Notes: a model not told the origin generated them from the letters alone. Shown: positions 15,942 to 25,017, counted from the first letter of the stretch. The stretch: DNA of 64,000 nucleotides from Peptoniphilus_B koenoeneniae (GCF_030812875.1 NZ_JAUSTN010000007.1:93127-157126), one strand, 5' to 3'. Made by a program: numbers and translations.

Positions 15942-16226
15942 ATGAAGATGATAATTGCAATAGTTCAAGATAAATTTGTAGATGAACTTTTAGATAAATT
16001 TTTTGAAGAAAATATTTCAGTAACAAAAGTATCTTCTTCAGGAGGCTTTTTCAAATCTGGAAATACAACTCTTTTTTTAGGGGTTGAAGATGAAGAATTA
16101 GGTCATGTGGACTCAATTTTAAAAGAAGTAACTCAAACAGAAGAAATAAAAGACGAAAGGGGCAACTTTGAACTTAGCGGTGCAACAATTTTTGTCCTTG
16201 ACGTTGAAAAGAGTATGAGAATTTAA
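15942..16226 (+). CDS. Divergent second DarA-like PII-fold protein
   Basis: A 94-residue paralogue of the preceding gene, with matching IAIVQD, VTKVSSSGG, FKSGNTT and GATIFVLDVE blocks. Compared with copy one, Arg26 is Ser, Leu37 is Phe, and about 14 residues of the large loop before GATIF are deleted. It may have lost or changed ligand binding, or form mixed trimers with copy one. GGTGAT provides its ribosome site, and its stop overlaps holB (TAATG). In Bacillus the equivalent position holds yaaR, which is unrelated. Confidence 0.85.
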   Translation: MKMIIAIVQDKFVDELLDKFFEENISVTKVSSSGGFFKSGNTTLFLGVEDEELGHVDSILKEVTQTEEIKDERGNFELSGATIFVLDVEKSMRI

Positions 16227-17140
16227 TGTTTGTAGGGAATTTAAACTTAACCCAAGAATTAAAAAATAATAAAGAAATTTCCCATGCCTATATCTTTGCA
16301 GGGCCGGAAGGAATCGGGAAAAAAACCCTTGCCATTTGTTATGCAAGAAAAATTTTAACGGGTAAATTTAAACTTGATACAGACGGTTTTGCTCATCCGG
16401 ATTTATTTATACTGGAAAAGGAAAGAGTAAAAAAATCCGACATAGAAGAATTAATAGAAGATAGTTATAAGCTACCCTTTGAAGGTAAAAGAAAAGTTTA
16501 TATTATAGACGGTTTTGAAGAAGCAACAAAGGAAAGCCAAAATGCTTTTTTGAAAACTTTGGAAGAACCTCCAGAATATCTTACGATTTTTTTAATTACA
16601 AGTGATCTTGAAAGAATCCTTGATACAATTCTTTCAAGATGTAGAACTTTAAATTTCAACGGGCTTTCTCAAAATGAAATTGAAGAATTTTTAATAGATA
16701 AGGGAATAAGAAAAAACGCTAGACTTTTTTCAAAAATATCAGGAGGCTCTTTAAAAAAAGCCCTAGCCTTAAATCAAGGGGAAAATTTTGAAAGAAGACA
16801 AAAGACAATAAAAAATCTTTTAAAAATTTTAAAAGGATCTAAAGAAGAAATTTTTAAACAATATAATTTCTTTGAAGAAAATAAGGATGATCTCCAAGAA
16901 ATATTTGAAACCTTAAGCCTATTTCTTAGAGATTTAGCAGTTTATAAAAGCACAAAAAATGTAAATAACATTTTGAACATAGATTATATAGAAGAAATAA
17001 AAGGTCTGAATTTAAGTACAAAAGAAGCCTTAGAAGCTTATAAAATTTTAGAAAAAGCAAGAAATAATTTTAAAAGCAACTTAAATTTCAGATTAAATAT
17101 AGAAAATATGCTCATGAAGTTAGGAGGACTAAATGATTGA
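16226..17140 (+). CDS. holB: DNA polymerase III subunit delta'
   Basis: A 304-residue AAA+ clamp-loader subunit. It has a P-loop-like GPEGIGKKT, then KRKVYIIDGFEEATKESQNAFLKTLEEPPEY and LSRCRTLNF as the SRC motif. C-terminal residues form the helical collar. The four-cysteine zinc module usual between the P-loop and the second strand is missing here. It works with delta and the DnaX products to load the sliding clamp. It overlaps both the second darA and ricT genes, so the run is translationally coupled. Confidence 0.92.
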   Translation: MFVGNLNLTQELKNNKEISHAYIFAGPEGIGKKTLAICYARKILTGKFKLDTDGFAHPDLFILEKERVKKSDIEELIEDSYKLPFEGKRKVYIIDGFEEATKESQNAFLKTLEEPPEYLTIFLITSDLERILDTILSRCRTLNFNGLSQNEIEEFLIDKGIRKNARLFSKISGGSLKKALALNQGENFERRQKTIKNLLKILKGSKEEIFKQYNFFEENKDDLQEIFETLSLFLRDLAVYKSTKNVNNILNIDYIEEIKGLNLSTKEALEAYKILEKARNNFKSNLNFRLNIENMLMKLGGLND

Positions 17141-18023
17141 CGTATCAGGAGTAAGATTTAAAAAAACGGGCAAAATATATTATTTTGACCCAAGAGATAT
17201 AGATACAAAAATAGGCGATAATGTTATAGTTGAAACATCAAGGGGAATTGAATACGGAACAGTTGTAATCAAAAAAGAATTAAAAGAAGAAGAAATTTTA
17301 ACGGAATTAAAGCCCGTTCTTAGAATTGCAAGCCCGGAAGATGATTTAAGACAGCTGGACAACAGAAACGATGCAAGAGAAGCTCTTATTATTTGTGAGA
17401 ACAAATGTAAGGAGCATAAATTAAATATGAAATTAATAGGCTGTGAATACACCTTTGATAGGGGAAAACTTCTTTTTTATTTTACAGCAGATGGAAGAAT
17501 AGATTTTAGAGAACTTGTAAGAGATCTTGCATCAATTTTCAGAACCAGAATTGAATTAAGGCAAATAGGCGTAAGAGACGAAGCAAAAAAAATCGGAGGC
17601 CTTGGACCTTGTGGAAGGCCCTGTTGCTGCAGAGCATTTTTGTCAGAATTTTCGCCAGTATCCATAAAAATGGCAAAGGATCAAGAATTATCCCTAAACC
17701 CTACAAAAATATCCGGACTTTGTGGAAGACTAATGTGTTGTTTAAAATATGAACAAGACGGCTACGAATGTATATTTAAAAAAATGCCTCGCCTGGGAGA
17801 ATTTGTAATGACAGATAGGGGAGAAGGAACTGTCATAGACAAGTATACAATACAAGAACTTGTAAAAATTCAATTCCAAAATGGAGAAGACATAGAAGTT
17901 GAAATAAGAGATCTTGACCAAATAAAAAGAAGCGGAAAAATGAACAAGAACTTTACACAACTTAACTCATCTCTTAAAGATGAAGAAGTTAGAGAGAGCG
18001 AACTAAAAGATTTGGAGGAATGA
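17133..18023 (+). CDS. ricT: PSP1-domain protein of the YaaT/RicT family
   Basis: A 296-residue protein with the PSP1 domain (about 60-160). Two Cys-rich clusters follow: GPCGRPCCC near 153-165 and GLCGRLMCC near 188-200. In Bacillus RicT joins RicA and RicF in an iron-sulfur Y-complex that works with RNase Y in mRNA maturation and phosphorelay control. No RicA or RicF gene is seen in this window. The ATG lies inside the end of holB. A hairpin follows the stop immediately. Confidence 0.92.
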   Translation: MIDVSGVRFKKTGKIYYFDPRDIDTKIGDNVIVETSRGIEYGTVVIKKELKEEEILTELKPVLRIASPEDDLRQLDNRNDAREALIICENKCKEHKLNMKLIGCEYTFDRGKLLFYFTADGRIDFRELVRDLASIFRTRIELRQIGVRDEAKKIGGLGPCGRPCCCRAFLSEFSPVSIKMAKDQELSLNPTKISGLCGRLMCCLKYEQDGYECIFKKMPRLGEFVMTDRGEGTVIDKYTIQELVKIQFQNGEDIEVEIRDLDQIKRSGKMNKNFTQLNSSLKDEEVRESELKDLEE

Positions 18024-18041
18024 CCTTGATTTATCAAGGTC
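18022..18041 (+). other. Hairpin between ricT and the membrane hydrolase gene
   Basis: Perfect 8-bp stem GACCTTGA / TCAAGGTC with a four-base loop, starting within the ricT stop codon and ending nine bases before the next ATG. The following TATTATTTT is T-rich but not a clean T run, so it may be a weak terminator or a translational element. Confidence 0.6.
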
Positions 18042-18050
18042 TATTATTTT

Positions 18051-20111
18051 ATGAAAATTAAATTATTGATTCAAAAAATCCATAGTAAAATAAAATTATT
18101 TTTTTATAAAAAATTGGGAAATACTGACGGGGCTATAGAAATAGGAGCTTTTATTTTAGCAGCAGTTTTAACCTTAGCATCATCATATTATCTGCAAGAC
18201 CTTTTAAATAATAAATATCTGGGCTTTTTAATAGCCTTCGCTTTTATATTTTCTTTAGTGAGAATTATTTTGTATTTACTCGAATTTCCTATAATTTACA
18301 TAAAAAAAATAAAAAGCAAAAATATAATATTATTTTCAGCTACAAGTTACGCAAGCTATAAACTCATATATGATATGCCGGGAATGGAAGAATTTACAGA
18401 CCTTCAAAATTATTTAATAATTTTTTTAGTAATCCTTTTATTTTTTCTCTTTTCAAAATCTTTAATAAGCTTAATAAAAAATAAAAAAATCGGCTTTTTT
18501 ATAAGCTTTATAATTTCTGCCATGCCTATGATTTTAATTTTATACTTTTTATTTACTCCAGGGTTTTCAAAATTTGAAGGGAAGATAGAAAATTATAAAA
18601 AAGGTCCAGAAAGCCCGGAAAAATATTCAGTAATAGAAAAAGACTATCAAGGAGGTCAAGTAAACCTCATTCCCTATGTTCATTACACCGGCAGAACAAA
18701 AAAAGTAAGAGATAAAATATTGGGAGATCAACTTATAAAAACTCCCATAAAAGGAAGAATTTACCTTCCAGATAATAATAGAGAAAATGCCATAGTCTTT
18801 ATATTTCATGGAAATCACAGGGCAACGGAAAAATCCCACTTAGGATACGATTACTTGGGAAGATACCTATCAAAAAGAGGAATAGGACTGGTGTCAGTAG
18901 ACATGAACATATTAAACGGTCTTGACTATTTCAGCCTTTCAGATGAAAATGACGCAAGAGCAATCTTGGGTCTTGAAAATATAAAGTATATCTTGGAAGA
19001 ATCGGAATTTAAAAACAAAATAAAAAAAGAAATATTCCTAGGAGGTCACTCAAGAGGGGGAGAAGCTGCAAGTCTTGCCTGCTATTTTAATAATTATGGA
19101 AAAAATCCAGAAGATGCTACAAGAAAATTGGACTACAACTTTAAAATAAAAGGGCTCATAAACTTGGCTGCAACCTATGGACAATATAAACCCACAAACA
19201 AAAACTTAGCCCTACAAAATATAAATTACCTGGTCCTTCATGGAACAAATGATTATGACTTAGACACTTTTGAAGAATTGGCCCTATATAGAGAAATAAA
19301 AAACACAGACGAAAACCTATTTAAAGCCGCAATCTATATAGGAGGAGCAAACCACGGAAACTTTAATACCAGATGGAAAGATATGGACACAGATTATATA
19401 GAAGGACTTTATTTGGAAAAATCAAACCTTTTTAAAGGGGAGGACCAAAGAAAAATAACCTCCATCCTAATAGAAAACTTTGTAAATAAAAGCCTAAACA
19501 AAGATTATGATCAAAACATCTTTTATGACATAGAAAAATCTCAAACAGCCTATCCTGATGGCACATATTATCAAATGTATTCAGAAGGAAATGAAAAAAT
19601 CCTTATGGATTTTGAAGAAGACAATAATATAAACACAGGCAGCCTTAAAAATTCAAAATTAAGATACACAGGCTTTACAAAAATAAGAGAAAAAAATTAT
19701 GACTTAGTAGAAGATCACCAAGAGACCCTATTAAGTTTAAATTTTAATGAAAAAGGCCTCCTTGAATTTTTACCTCAAGAAAATTTAAAAATGGAAAATT
19801 ATTTTTCCATAGATCTTAAAAAAGACAAAAACATAAAAATATCTTTAAATATAAGAGATAACTACGGGGAAACGGGAGTAATATCATTGGAAGATTATAA
19901 AAAATTAAAAGAACCATATAAAGTACAAATGACAAAAATTGAAACTTTAAGGGACAATTATACCTACACATCCTCTCTCGAAACAGTAAAAGTTCCCATG
20001 GAAGATATAAAAAAGAAAAATCCTAAAATAAATATCGATAAAATAAAATATATAGACTTAATCTTTGAAGGTAATGGAAATGTAGAAATGGATGGAGTAA
20101 AAATAAAATAA
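18051..20111 (+). CDS. Polytopic membrane protein with alpha/beta-hydrolase domain
   Basis: A 686-residue protein. Hydrophobic helices lie near residues 28-48, 53-80, 122-145 and 150-172. An alpha/beta-hydrolase domain begins near residue 240 (AIVFIFHGNHR oxyanion-side block), with nucleophile elbow GHSRGGE, a likely acid in HGTNDYD and a likely catalytic His in GGANHGNF. The remaining ~200 residues are probably a beta-rich domain. It may be an esterase or lipase anchored in the membrane; the substrate is unknown. Codon choice is strongly A-rich. No good ribosome site adjoins the ATG: GGAGG lies at 18014-18018, beyond the hairpin. Confidence 0.75.
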   Translation: MKIKLLIQKIHSKIKLFFYKKLGNTDGAIEIGAFILAAVLTLASSYYLQDLLNNKYLGFLIAFAFIFSLVRIILYLLEFPIIYIKKIKSKNIILFSATSYASYKLIYDMPGMEEFTDLQNYLIIFLVILLFFLFSKSLISLIKNKKIGFFISFIISAMPMILILYFLFTPGFSKFEGKIENYKKGPESPEKYSVIEKDYQGGQVNLIPYVHYTGRTKKVRDKILGDQLIKTPIKGRIYLPDNNRENAIVFIFHGNHRATEKSHLGYDYLGRYLSKRGIGLVSVDMNILNGLDYFSLSDENDARAILGLENIKYILEESEFKNKIKKEIFLGGHSRGGEAASLACYFNNYGKNPEDATRKLDYNFKIKGLINLAATYGQYKPTNKNLALQNINYLVLHGTNDYDLDTFEELALYREIKNTDENLFKAAIYIGGANHGNFNTRWKDMDTDYIEGLYLEKSNLFKGEDQRKITSILIENFVNKSLNKDYDQNIFYDIEKSQTAYPDGTYYQMYSEGNEKILMDFEEDNNINTGSLKNSKLRYTGFTKIREKNYDLVEDHQETLLSLNFNEKGLLEFLPQENLKMENYFSIDLKKDKNIKISLNIRDNYGETGVISLEDYKKLKEPYKVQMTKIETLRDNYTYTSSLETVKVPMEDIKKKNPKINIDKIKYIDLIFEGNGNVEMDGVKIK

Positions 20112-20179
20112 AAATAAAAATCTTTTATGTTTATTAAAAAACTTTAAGGGTAAATAAATAACATAAAGGATGGATTAAA

Positions 20180-20452
20180 ATGACAAGGACACAACTAATT
20201 AATAAAATTGACATTGATGAAATAAATGCCAAAAAAAATATATTTTTTCTCATAGGTGATATGGAAACAAACAGAGAAAAACTTATGGATATCTTTAACA
20301 AAAAAAGTTGCGACTACTTTGACTCAGTAACTTTTAAATATAACGGTATAAGTCTTGTATTAAAAACAAAAGATATACCAAAAGCCATAAAGAATATCAC
20401 CATGGAAGATATAGAAATATACAGTGTCTATGAAATTTTTTGTCCAATTTAA
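20180..20452 (+). CDS. Small protein of unknown function
   Basis: I do not recognise this 90-residue protein. It has no signal peptide or membrane segment and is rich in Lys, Ile, Asp and Asn. The segment FFLIGDMETNREKLMDIF and later DSVTFKYNGISLVLKTKD suggest a small alpha/beta fold. AAAGGATGG lies upstream of the ATG, and ferritin starts 24 bases after the stop, so the two are probably co-transcribed. The coding call rests on the ribosome site and packed context. Confidence 0.6.
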   Translation: MTRTQLINKIDIDEINAKKNIFFLIGDMETNREKLMDIFNKKSCDYFDSVTFKYNGISLVLKTKDIPKAIKNITMEDIEIYSVYEIFCPI

Positions 20453-20476
20453 TAATAAGGGAGGATAAAATAAAAC

Positions 20477-20956
20477 ATGGAAAAAATATTTGAAAAAGTT
20501 AATGAACAATTTAATTTTGAACTTGAATCAGGTTACATCTATTTAGCAATGTCAAACTATTTAAAAAGACTTGGCATGGACGGATTTGCACACTTTATGG
20601 ATAAACAAGCCCATGAAGAATACGAACATGCAAGAAAATTGTATAACTTTTTAGTAGAAGTTGACTATCCGGTAGAATATAAAGAAATACCAAAACCGGA
20701 AAAAAATTATGAAGATATAGCAGACGTATTTAAAAAAGCTTATGCTCATGAACAAGAAGTAACCAGAAGAATAAGAGATATATATAAAGATGCTCACGGA
20801 GAATTGAACTTTGAAGTAATGGGACTTTTAGATTGGTTTATAAAAGAACAAATCGAAGAAGAAGATAACTTTAGAGGAATAGTAGAAAAGTTTGAAAGAA
20901 TAAACGGAAACTGGGGCGGTCTATACATCTTTGATCATGAACTGGGACAAAGATAA
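20477..20956 (+). CDS. Ferritin (non-haem, FtnA type)
   Basis: A 159-residue four-helix-bundle iron-storage protein. Ferroxidase ligands can be placed on helices: Glu15 (NFELES), Glu48 and His51 (EEYEHARK), the Glu in HEQEVTRRI, and Gln/Glu in KEQIEEED. The tail ends GGLYIFDHELGQR, as in bacterial ferritins. It oxidises and stores iron as a 24-mer, which also limits oxidative damage in an anaerobe. GGGAGG lies upstream. A terminator follows. Confidence 0.93.
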   Translation: MEKIFEKVNEQFNFELESGYIYLAMSNYLKRLGMDGFAHFMDKQAHEEYEHARKLYNFLVEVDYPVEYKEIPKPEKNYEDIADVFKKAYAHEQEVTRRIRDIYKDAHGELNFEVMGLLDWFIKEQIEEEDNFRGIVEKFERINGNWGGLYIFDHELGQR

Positions 20957-20973
20957 AATATAAAATAAAAAGT

Positions 20974-21008
20974 AAAATCCATTGAAAAAAACTTCAGTGG
21001 ATTTTTTT
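20974..21008 (+). terminator. Terminator after ferritin
   Basis: Stem AAAATCCATTGAA / TTCAGTGGATTTT with one G-T pair and a loop of about six bases, then a T run. Codon style changes sharply in the next gene. Confidence 0.88.
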
Positions 21009-21147
21009 ATGTCTAAAATAAAATTTTTTACTTAGACCATAAAAAATAAAAGTAAAAATTTACATTTATTTTATAATTATTAATAAAAAATTATATTTTT
21101 TATTTTAATTAAAGTATTTCTTATGTATAATAAATTTGGAGGAAAAT

Positions 21148-22065
21148 ATGGGAAAAGAAGAAAAAAAATTTAGAAAAGTAAAAATAATTGCCAATCCTCT
21201 TTCTGGAAGAGAACAGGCTTTAGATAAAATAGTTGAACTTGTAAGACTTATGAGTAAGGATGAATGGGATATAAATCTTTTGTTTACTCATAAAAGAGGT
21301 GACGGTTCTCGCTTTGCAAAAAATTATAATGGAGAAGATTTAATAATTGCCTGTGGAGGGGACGGAACTTTAAACGAAGTTGTAAACGGCTTGGTTAAAT
21401 CAAAATCTGAGGTGCCTCTTGCAATTTTACAGGCAGGAACTGTAAATGATTTTGCAAATTATTTTAAGCTACCTGAAGATCCGGAAAAATTTTATAAAAT
21501 GCTTAAAAATTTCAAAACTAAAAAAGTTGATGTAGGTCTGGCGGGAGACAGGATTTTTGCAAATGTTGCTGCTGGAGGAATTCTTACGGAAGTTGCCTAT
21601 AGCGTTCAGGATGATCAAAAAGCAGTTTTAGGACGTATGGCTTATTATCTTGAAGGTCTTAAGAAAATGTTTCAACTTAATTTTGAAAAGGATAAGTTTC
21701 TTAAAATTAACATAAATTGTAAAGAATATAAGGGCACTGAAAATTTATTTTGTTTTTTAATTGCCAACACCACCTCTGTAGGGGGCTTTAAAAAAATAGC
21801 TCCTGAGGCAAAGGTAAATGATGGATACCTTGATGTAATTCTCATTAAAGAACCTACGGCTTTTGATATTCTTGAAATAGCTCCTGCAATTTTAACGGGA
21901 GATCATGTGGGTCATGATAAAATTATTTATATAAAGACCAAGGAAATAGAATTTTCTTGTGATGATAAGGATGTAGTTATAGATTTAGATGGAGAAAAAT
22001 CCGGCTCTCTTCCTATGAATTTTAAAATTTTGGAAAAGGCTCTAAATTTAATTGTACAAGCATAG
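21148..22065 (+). CDS. Diacylglycerol/lipid kinase family protein (YegS/BmrU type)
   Basis: A 305-residue kinase of the DAGK catalytic family. Landmarks are IIANPLSG, the nucleotide-binding GGDGTLNEVVNG near residues 72-83, and AGTVNDFAN. Family members phosphorylate diacylglycerol or related lipids; the exact substrate cannot be read. The ATG at 21148 follows GGAGG (21138-21142) by five bases; a TTG four codons earlier overlaps that site. A TATAAT at 21126-21131 lies 22 bases upstream. A LacI regulator follows ten bases downstream. Confidence 0.9.
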   Translation: MGKEEKKFRKVKIIANPLSGREQALDKIVELVRLMSKDEWDINLLFTHKRGDGSRFAKNYNGEDLIIACGGDGTLNEVVNGLVKSKSEVPLAILQAGTVNDFANYFKLPEDPEKFYKMLKNFKTKKVDVGLAGDRIFANVAAGGILTEVAYSVQDDQKAVLGRMAYYLEGLKKMFQLNFEKDKFLKININCKEYKGTENLFCFLIANTTSVGGFKKIAPEAKVNDGYLDVILIKEPTAFDILEIAPAILTGDHVGHDKIIYIKTKEIEFSCDDKDVVIDLDGEKSGSLPMNFKILEKALNLIVQA

Positions 22066-22075
22066 GAGGTAAATT

Positions 22076-23080
22076 ATGGCGTCTACAATTAAAGATGTTG
22101 CAAAGATGGCTGATGTTTCGATTTCTACAGTTTCAAGAGTTATAAATGAGTCAAAGCCTGTAAGTCCCGAAGCTAAAAAAAGAGTTCTTCATGCGATAGA
22201 AGTTCTTGATTATAAGCCAAATGAAGTTGCCAGAAGTCTTGTTACTAAAAAATCAAACTTAATTGGCGTAATTGTAAGCGATATAGGCTCAAATTATGTT
22301 GCACAAATTTTAAGAGGGGTTGAAGAAATAGGTCGTATGTATAATTACGATATTATTCTTTCAAGTTCCTATGGTGACGGACAAATTGAGGTTAAATTTG
22401 CAAAACTTCTTCTTCAAAAACAAGTTGAAGGCATTATTGTAATTTCAGATACTTTAAATAACAAACTTTTATATAAGTTAGAAGAATCTAAAAAACCTTA
22501 CATTGTTCTTAATAGATTTTATAATATTGATGAACATTATTCCGTTGGCATAAATAATAAAAAGGCAACTTATGATATGACTAAATATTTAATTGAAAAG
22601 GGCCATAAAAACATTGCTTGTTTAATTGTTAGAAAAGATTTTGACAGAACTGAAGAAAAATATAAGGTTGAAGGTTACAAAAAAGCCCTTGGAGAAAATT
22701 CTTTAAAGGAAAATATTATTGAGCTTAATGGAATCAAAGAAAATGATATTGAAAATGAAATAGAAAATATTGTTGAAAAGATAAAAAAGGAAAAGTTATC
22801 AGCTCTTATTTGCAGCCAAGATGAAATTGCAATTCATGTTTCCAACTATTTAAGTGACAGGGGCATAAATGTGCCGAAAGATGTTTCTGTAACAGCTTAT
22901 GGTGGCTCTTACATTACAACAATTCACAGGCCTAAACTTACTGCTGTAAAAGTTCCATACTATGATATAGGCGCTGTTGCCATAAGGTCTATTTTAAAAG
23001 AAATCAAAGGAGAAAGCGATAGCGAAAATGTTATGCTTCCTGCAAGAATTCTTGAAGGACAATCTGTTAAAAAGTTTTAA
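22076..23080 (+). CDS. LacI family transcriptional regulator
   Basis: A 334-residue regulator. The N-terminal helix-turn-helix plus hinge reads TIKDVAKMADVSISTVSRVIN and LDYKPNEVARSLV, followed by a periplasmic-binding-protein-like ligand domain (IGVIVSDIGSNYV to the end). The layout is that of CcpA/PurR-type repressors. The effector is unknown, and no sugar gene is next to it; it shares a unit with a lipid kinase. AGGAGG precedes the ATG. It is a local example of T-rich codon choice. Confidence 0.92.
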   Translation: MASTIKDVAKMADVSISTVSRVINESKPVSPEAKKRVLHAIEVLDYKPNEVARSLVTKKSNLIGVIVSDIGSNYVAQILRGVEEIGRMYNYDIILSSSYGDGQIEVKFAKLLLQKQVEGIIVISDTLNNKLLYKLEESKKPYIVLNRFYNIDEHYSVGINNKKATYDMTKYLIEKGHKNIACLIVRKDFDRTEEKYKVEGYKKALGENSLKENIIELNGIKENDIENEIENIVEKIKKEKLSALICSQDEIAIHVSNYLSDRGINVPKDVSVTAYGGSYITTIHRPKLTAVKVPYYDIGAVAIRSILKEIKGESDSENVMLPARILEGQSVKKF

Positions 23081-23084
23081 AAGT

Positions 23085-23113
23085 AAAAACCCTTTGAGGG
23101 TTTTTATTTTTTT
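23085..23113 (+). terminator. Terminator after the LacI gene
   Basis: Stem AAAAACCCT / AGGGTTTTT with a three-base loop and a following T-rich run. Confidence 0.88.
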
Positions 23114-23142
23114 ACAAAATAATATTTCTTCAATTAAATATT

Positions 23143-23206
23143 CCTTGCAAGGCAGGACTTGTAATTATATAATAGCAATGATTATGAACAGATAGCCTAT
23201 CTGTTC
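23143..23206 (+). promoter_or_regulatory. proS promoter with palindrome and 5'-proximal hairpin
   Basis: TTGCAA (23145-23150) and TATAAT (23168-23173) are 17 bp apart. A perfect 10-bp palindrome CCTTGCAAGG (23143-23152) covers the -35. A perfect 9-bp hairpin GAACAGATA / TATCTGTTC (23186-23206) begins about six bases after the predicted start site. No T-box motif is present. Confidence 0.65.
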
Positions 23207-23233
23207 AATAACTGTCATTAAGATGGAGGAAAA

Positions 23234-24985
23234 ATGAAGTTAACTAAATTATATATGCCAACTCTTAGAGAAGTACCTTCAGATGCGGAAGTTGAATCTC
23301 ATAAACTTCTTTTAAGAAGTGGTATGATTAGAAAAGCCACATCCGGAATTTATACCTATCTTCCTTTAGGATATAGAGTTGTTAGAAAAATTGAACAGAT
23401 TGTAAGAGAAGAGATGGACAAATCCGGGGCTCAAGAAATTTTAATGTCTGCAGTTCAACCAGCAGAAATTTGGCAAGAGTCAGGACGCTGGGAAAAATAC
23501 GGACCGGAAATGTTTAAACTTAAAGATAGAAATGGAAGAGATTTTTGTCTTGGACCTACTGCAGAAGAATATTTTACTGAACTTATAAAAGGAGAGGTTA
23601 ATTCTTATAAGCAACTTCCCTTAAATTTATATCAAATTCAAACTAAATATAGAGATGAAAAAAGACCAAGGTTTGGCATAAATAGAGCTCGTGAATTTAT
23701 TATGAAAGATGCTTACAGCTTTGATGTGGATAAAGAATCCATGGAAAAAGCTTATATGATAATGTACCGTGCCTATGAAAGAATTTTTGACAGACTGGAA
23801 CTTGAATATAAAGTTGTAGAAGGTCAAAACGGTCCTATGGGAGGAAATAAATCTCATGAATTTATTGCTCTTTCAGAAACGGGAGAAGGTAGAATTGGAT
23901 ATTCAAAAACTTCTCAAATTGCTTATTCAGATGAAAAAGCTCCTGTTAATTATACTTTCACAGATGATTCAGAGCCTAAAGATTTGGAAAAGGTTGAAAC
24001 AAAAGATACAACAAGTATAGATATGGTTTCAAAACTATTAAAAGTTGAAAAAAATAAGTGCTTAAAGGCTATTGACCTTTTAATAAGTGGAAAACCTGTT
24101 TTCGTATTTATCCCAGGGGATAGAGAACTGAATTTTGAAAAACTTTCTGAATTTTTAAATGTTGCTGAACATGAAATAGAAGTAATGGATGAAGAAACTA
24201 TAAAATCATGTGGAACCTACCCAGGATTTACAGGTCCTATAAATCTTAAAGGTCAAGTAATTATAGATAAAAGCGTTACAAAAATTGCCAATTTAGTAGT
24301 TGGAGCAAATGAAAAAGACAAACACTATATAAATGCCAATTACAAAAGAGATTTTCAAGGACAAATAGCAGATGACCTTTTAATGGTTAAAGAAGGAGAT
24401 ATAATTCCTGGAACAAATGAAAAATATGAGTTTGCCAGAGGAATTGAAGTTGGAAATATCTTCCAACTTGGAACAAAATACTCTGAGGCTTTAAATGTAA
24501 CCTACCTTGATGAAAATGGAAAAAGCCAAAACTTTTATATGGGTTCTTATGGAGTGGGAGTTACGAGAAGTATCTCCGCTATAATTGAACAATATCATGA
24601 TGAAAACGGAATTATTTGGCCTCTTTCAGTTGCCCCTTATCAAGTAATAGTAACTGTTATAAATCCTAAGGATAAGGATCAAATGGAACTTGGAGAAAAA
24701 ATCTATGGAGCTGTTGAAAACTTAGGCTATGAAGTTATTCTTGATGATAGAGATGAAAGAGCCGGAGTTAAATTTAAAGACAGAGATTTAATAGGAATAC
24801 CTTTAAGAATCACAGTAGGTAAAAAAGCCAAAGACTCCATAGTGGAATTTTCAAAGAGAAGAGATGGAGTAAATTTAGAGATTTCTGCAAAAGAAGCTGT
24901 TGAAAAAATAAACAATATTATTATTGACAACTTTACAGGAGATTTGGCAGTAAGCCTTGAAAAAATGGTTAAAGACGGTCAATAA
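23234..24985 (+). CDS. proS: Prolyl-tRNA synthetase, bacterial type with editing domain
   Basis: A 583-residue class II synthetase. Motif 1/2 regions include SGIYTYLPLGYRV, GPTAEEYFTELI and YRDEKRPRFGINRAREFIMKDAYSF, in part; motif 3 is GSYGVGVTRS near 437-446. The INS editing domain lies between motifs 2 and 3 (about 225-400), and the anticodon-binding domain is at the C-terminus. It charges tRNA-Pro and deacylates mischarged alanine. GGAGGAAA precedes the ATG. It starts a stretch of proteostasis genes, although tig has its own promoter. Confidence 0.96.
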   Translation: MKLTKLYMPTLREVPSDAEVESHKLLLRSGMIRKATSGIYTYLPLGYRVVRKIEQIVREEMDKSGAQEILMSAVQPAEIWQESGRWEKYGPEMFKLKDRNGRDFCLGPTAEEYFTELIKGEVNSYKQLPLNLYQIQTKYRDEKRPRFGINRAREFIMKDAYSFDVDKESMEKAYMIMYRAYERIFDRLELEYKVVEGQNGPMGGNKSHEFIALSETGEGRIGYSKTSQIAYSDEKAPVNYTFTDDSEPKDLEKVETKDTTSIDMVSKLLKVEKNKCLKAIDLLISGKPVFVFIPGDRELNFEKLSEFLNVAEHEIEVMDEETIKSCGTYPGFTGPINLKGQVIIDKSVTKIANLVVGANEKDKHYINANYKRDFQGQIADDLLMVKEGDIIPGTNEKYEFARGIEVGNIFQLGTKYSEALNVTYLDENGKSQNFYMGSYGVGVTRSISAIIEQYHDENGIIWPLSVAPYQVIVTVINPKDKDQMELGEKIYGAVENLGYEVILDDRDERAGVKFKDRDLIGIPLRITVGKKAKDSIVEFSKRRDGVNLEISAKEAVEKINNIIIDNFTGDLAVSLEKMVKDGQ

Positions 24986-25017
24986 TTTAAAGTTTATATA
25001 AATTTGGAGGAAACAAA

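Noticed and set aside
23114..23233. Possible T-box riboswitch before proS
   Set aside because: No T-box consensus or AGAGAGT-like loop was found, and the leader is too short. Only a simple hairpin is present.
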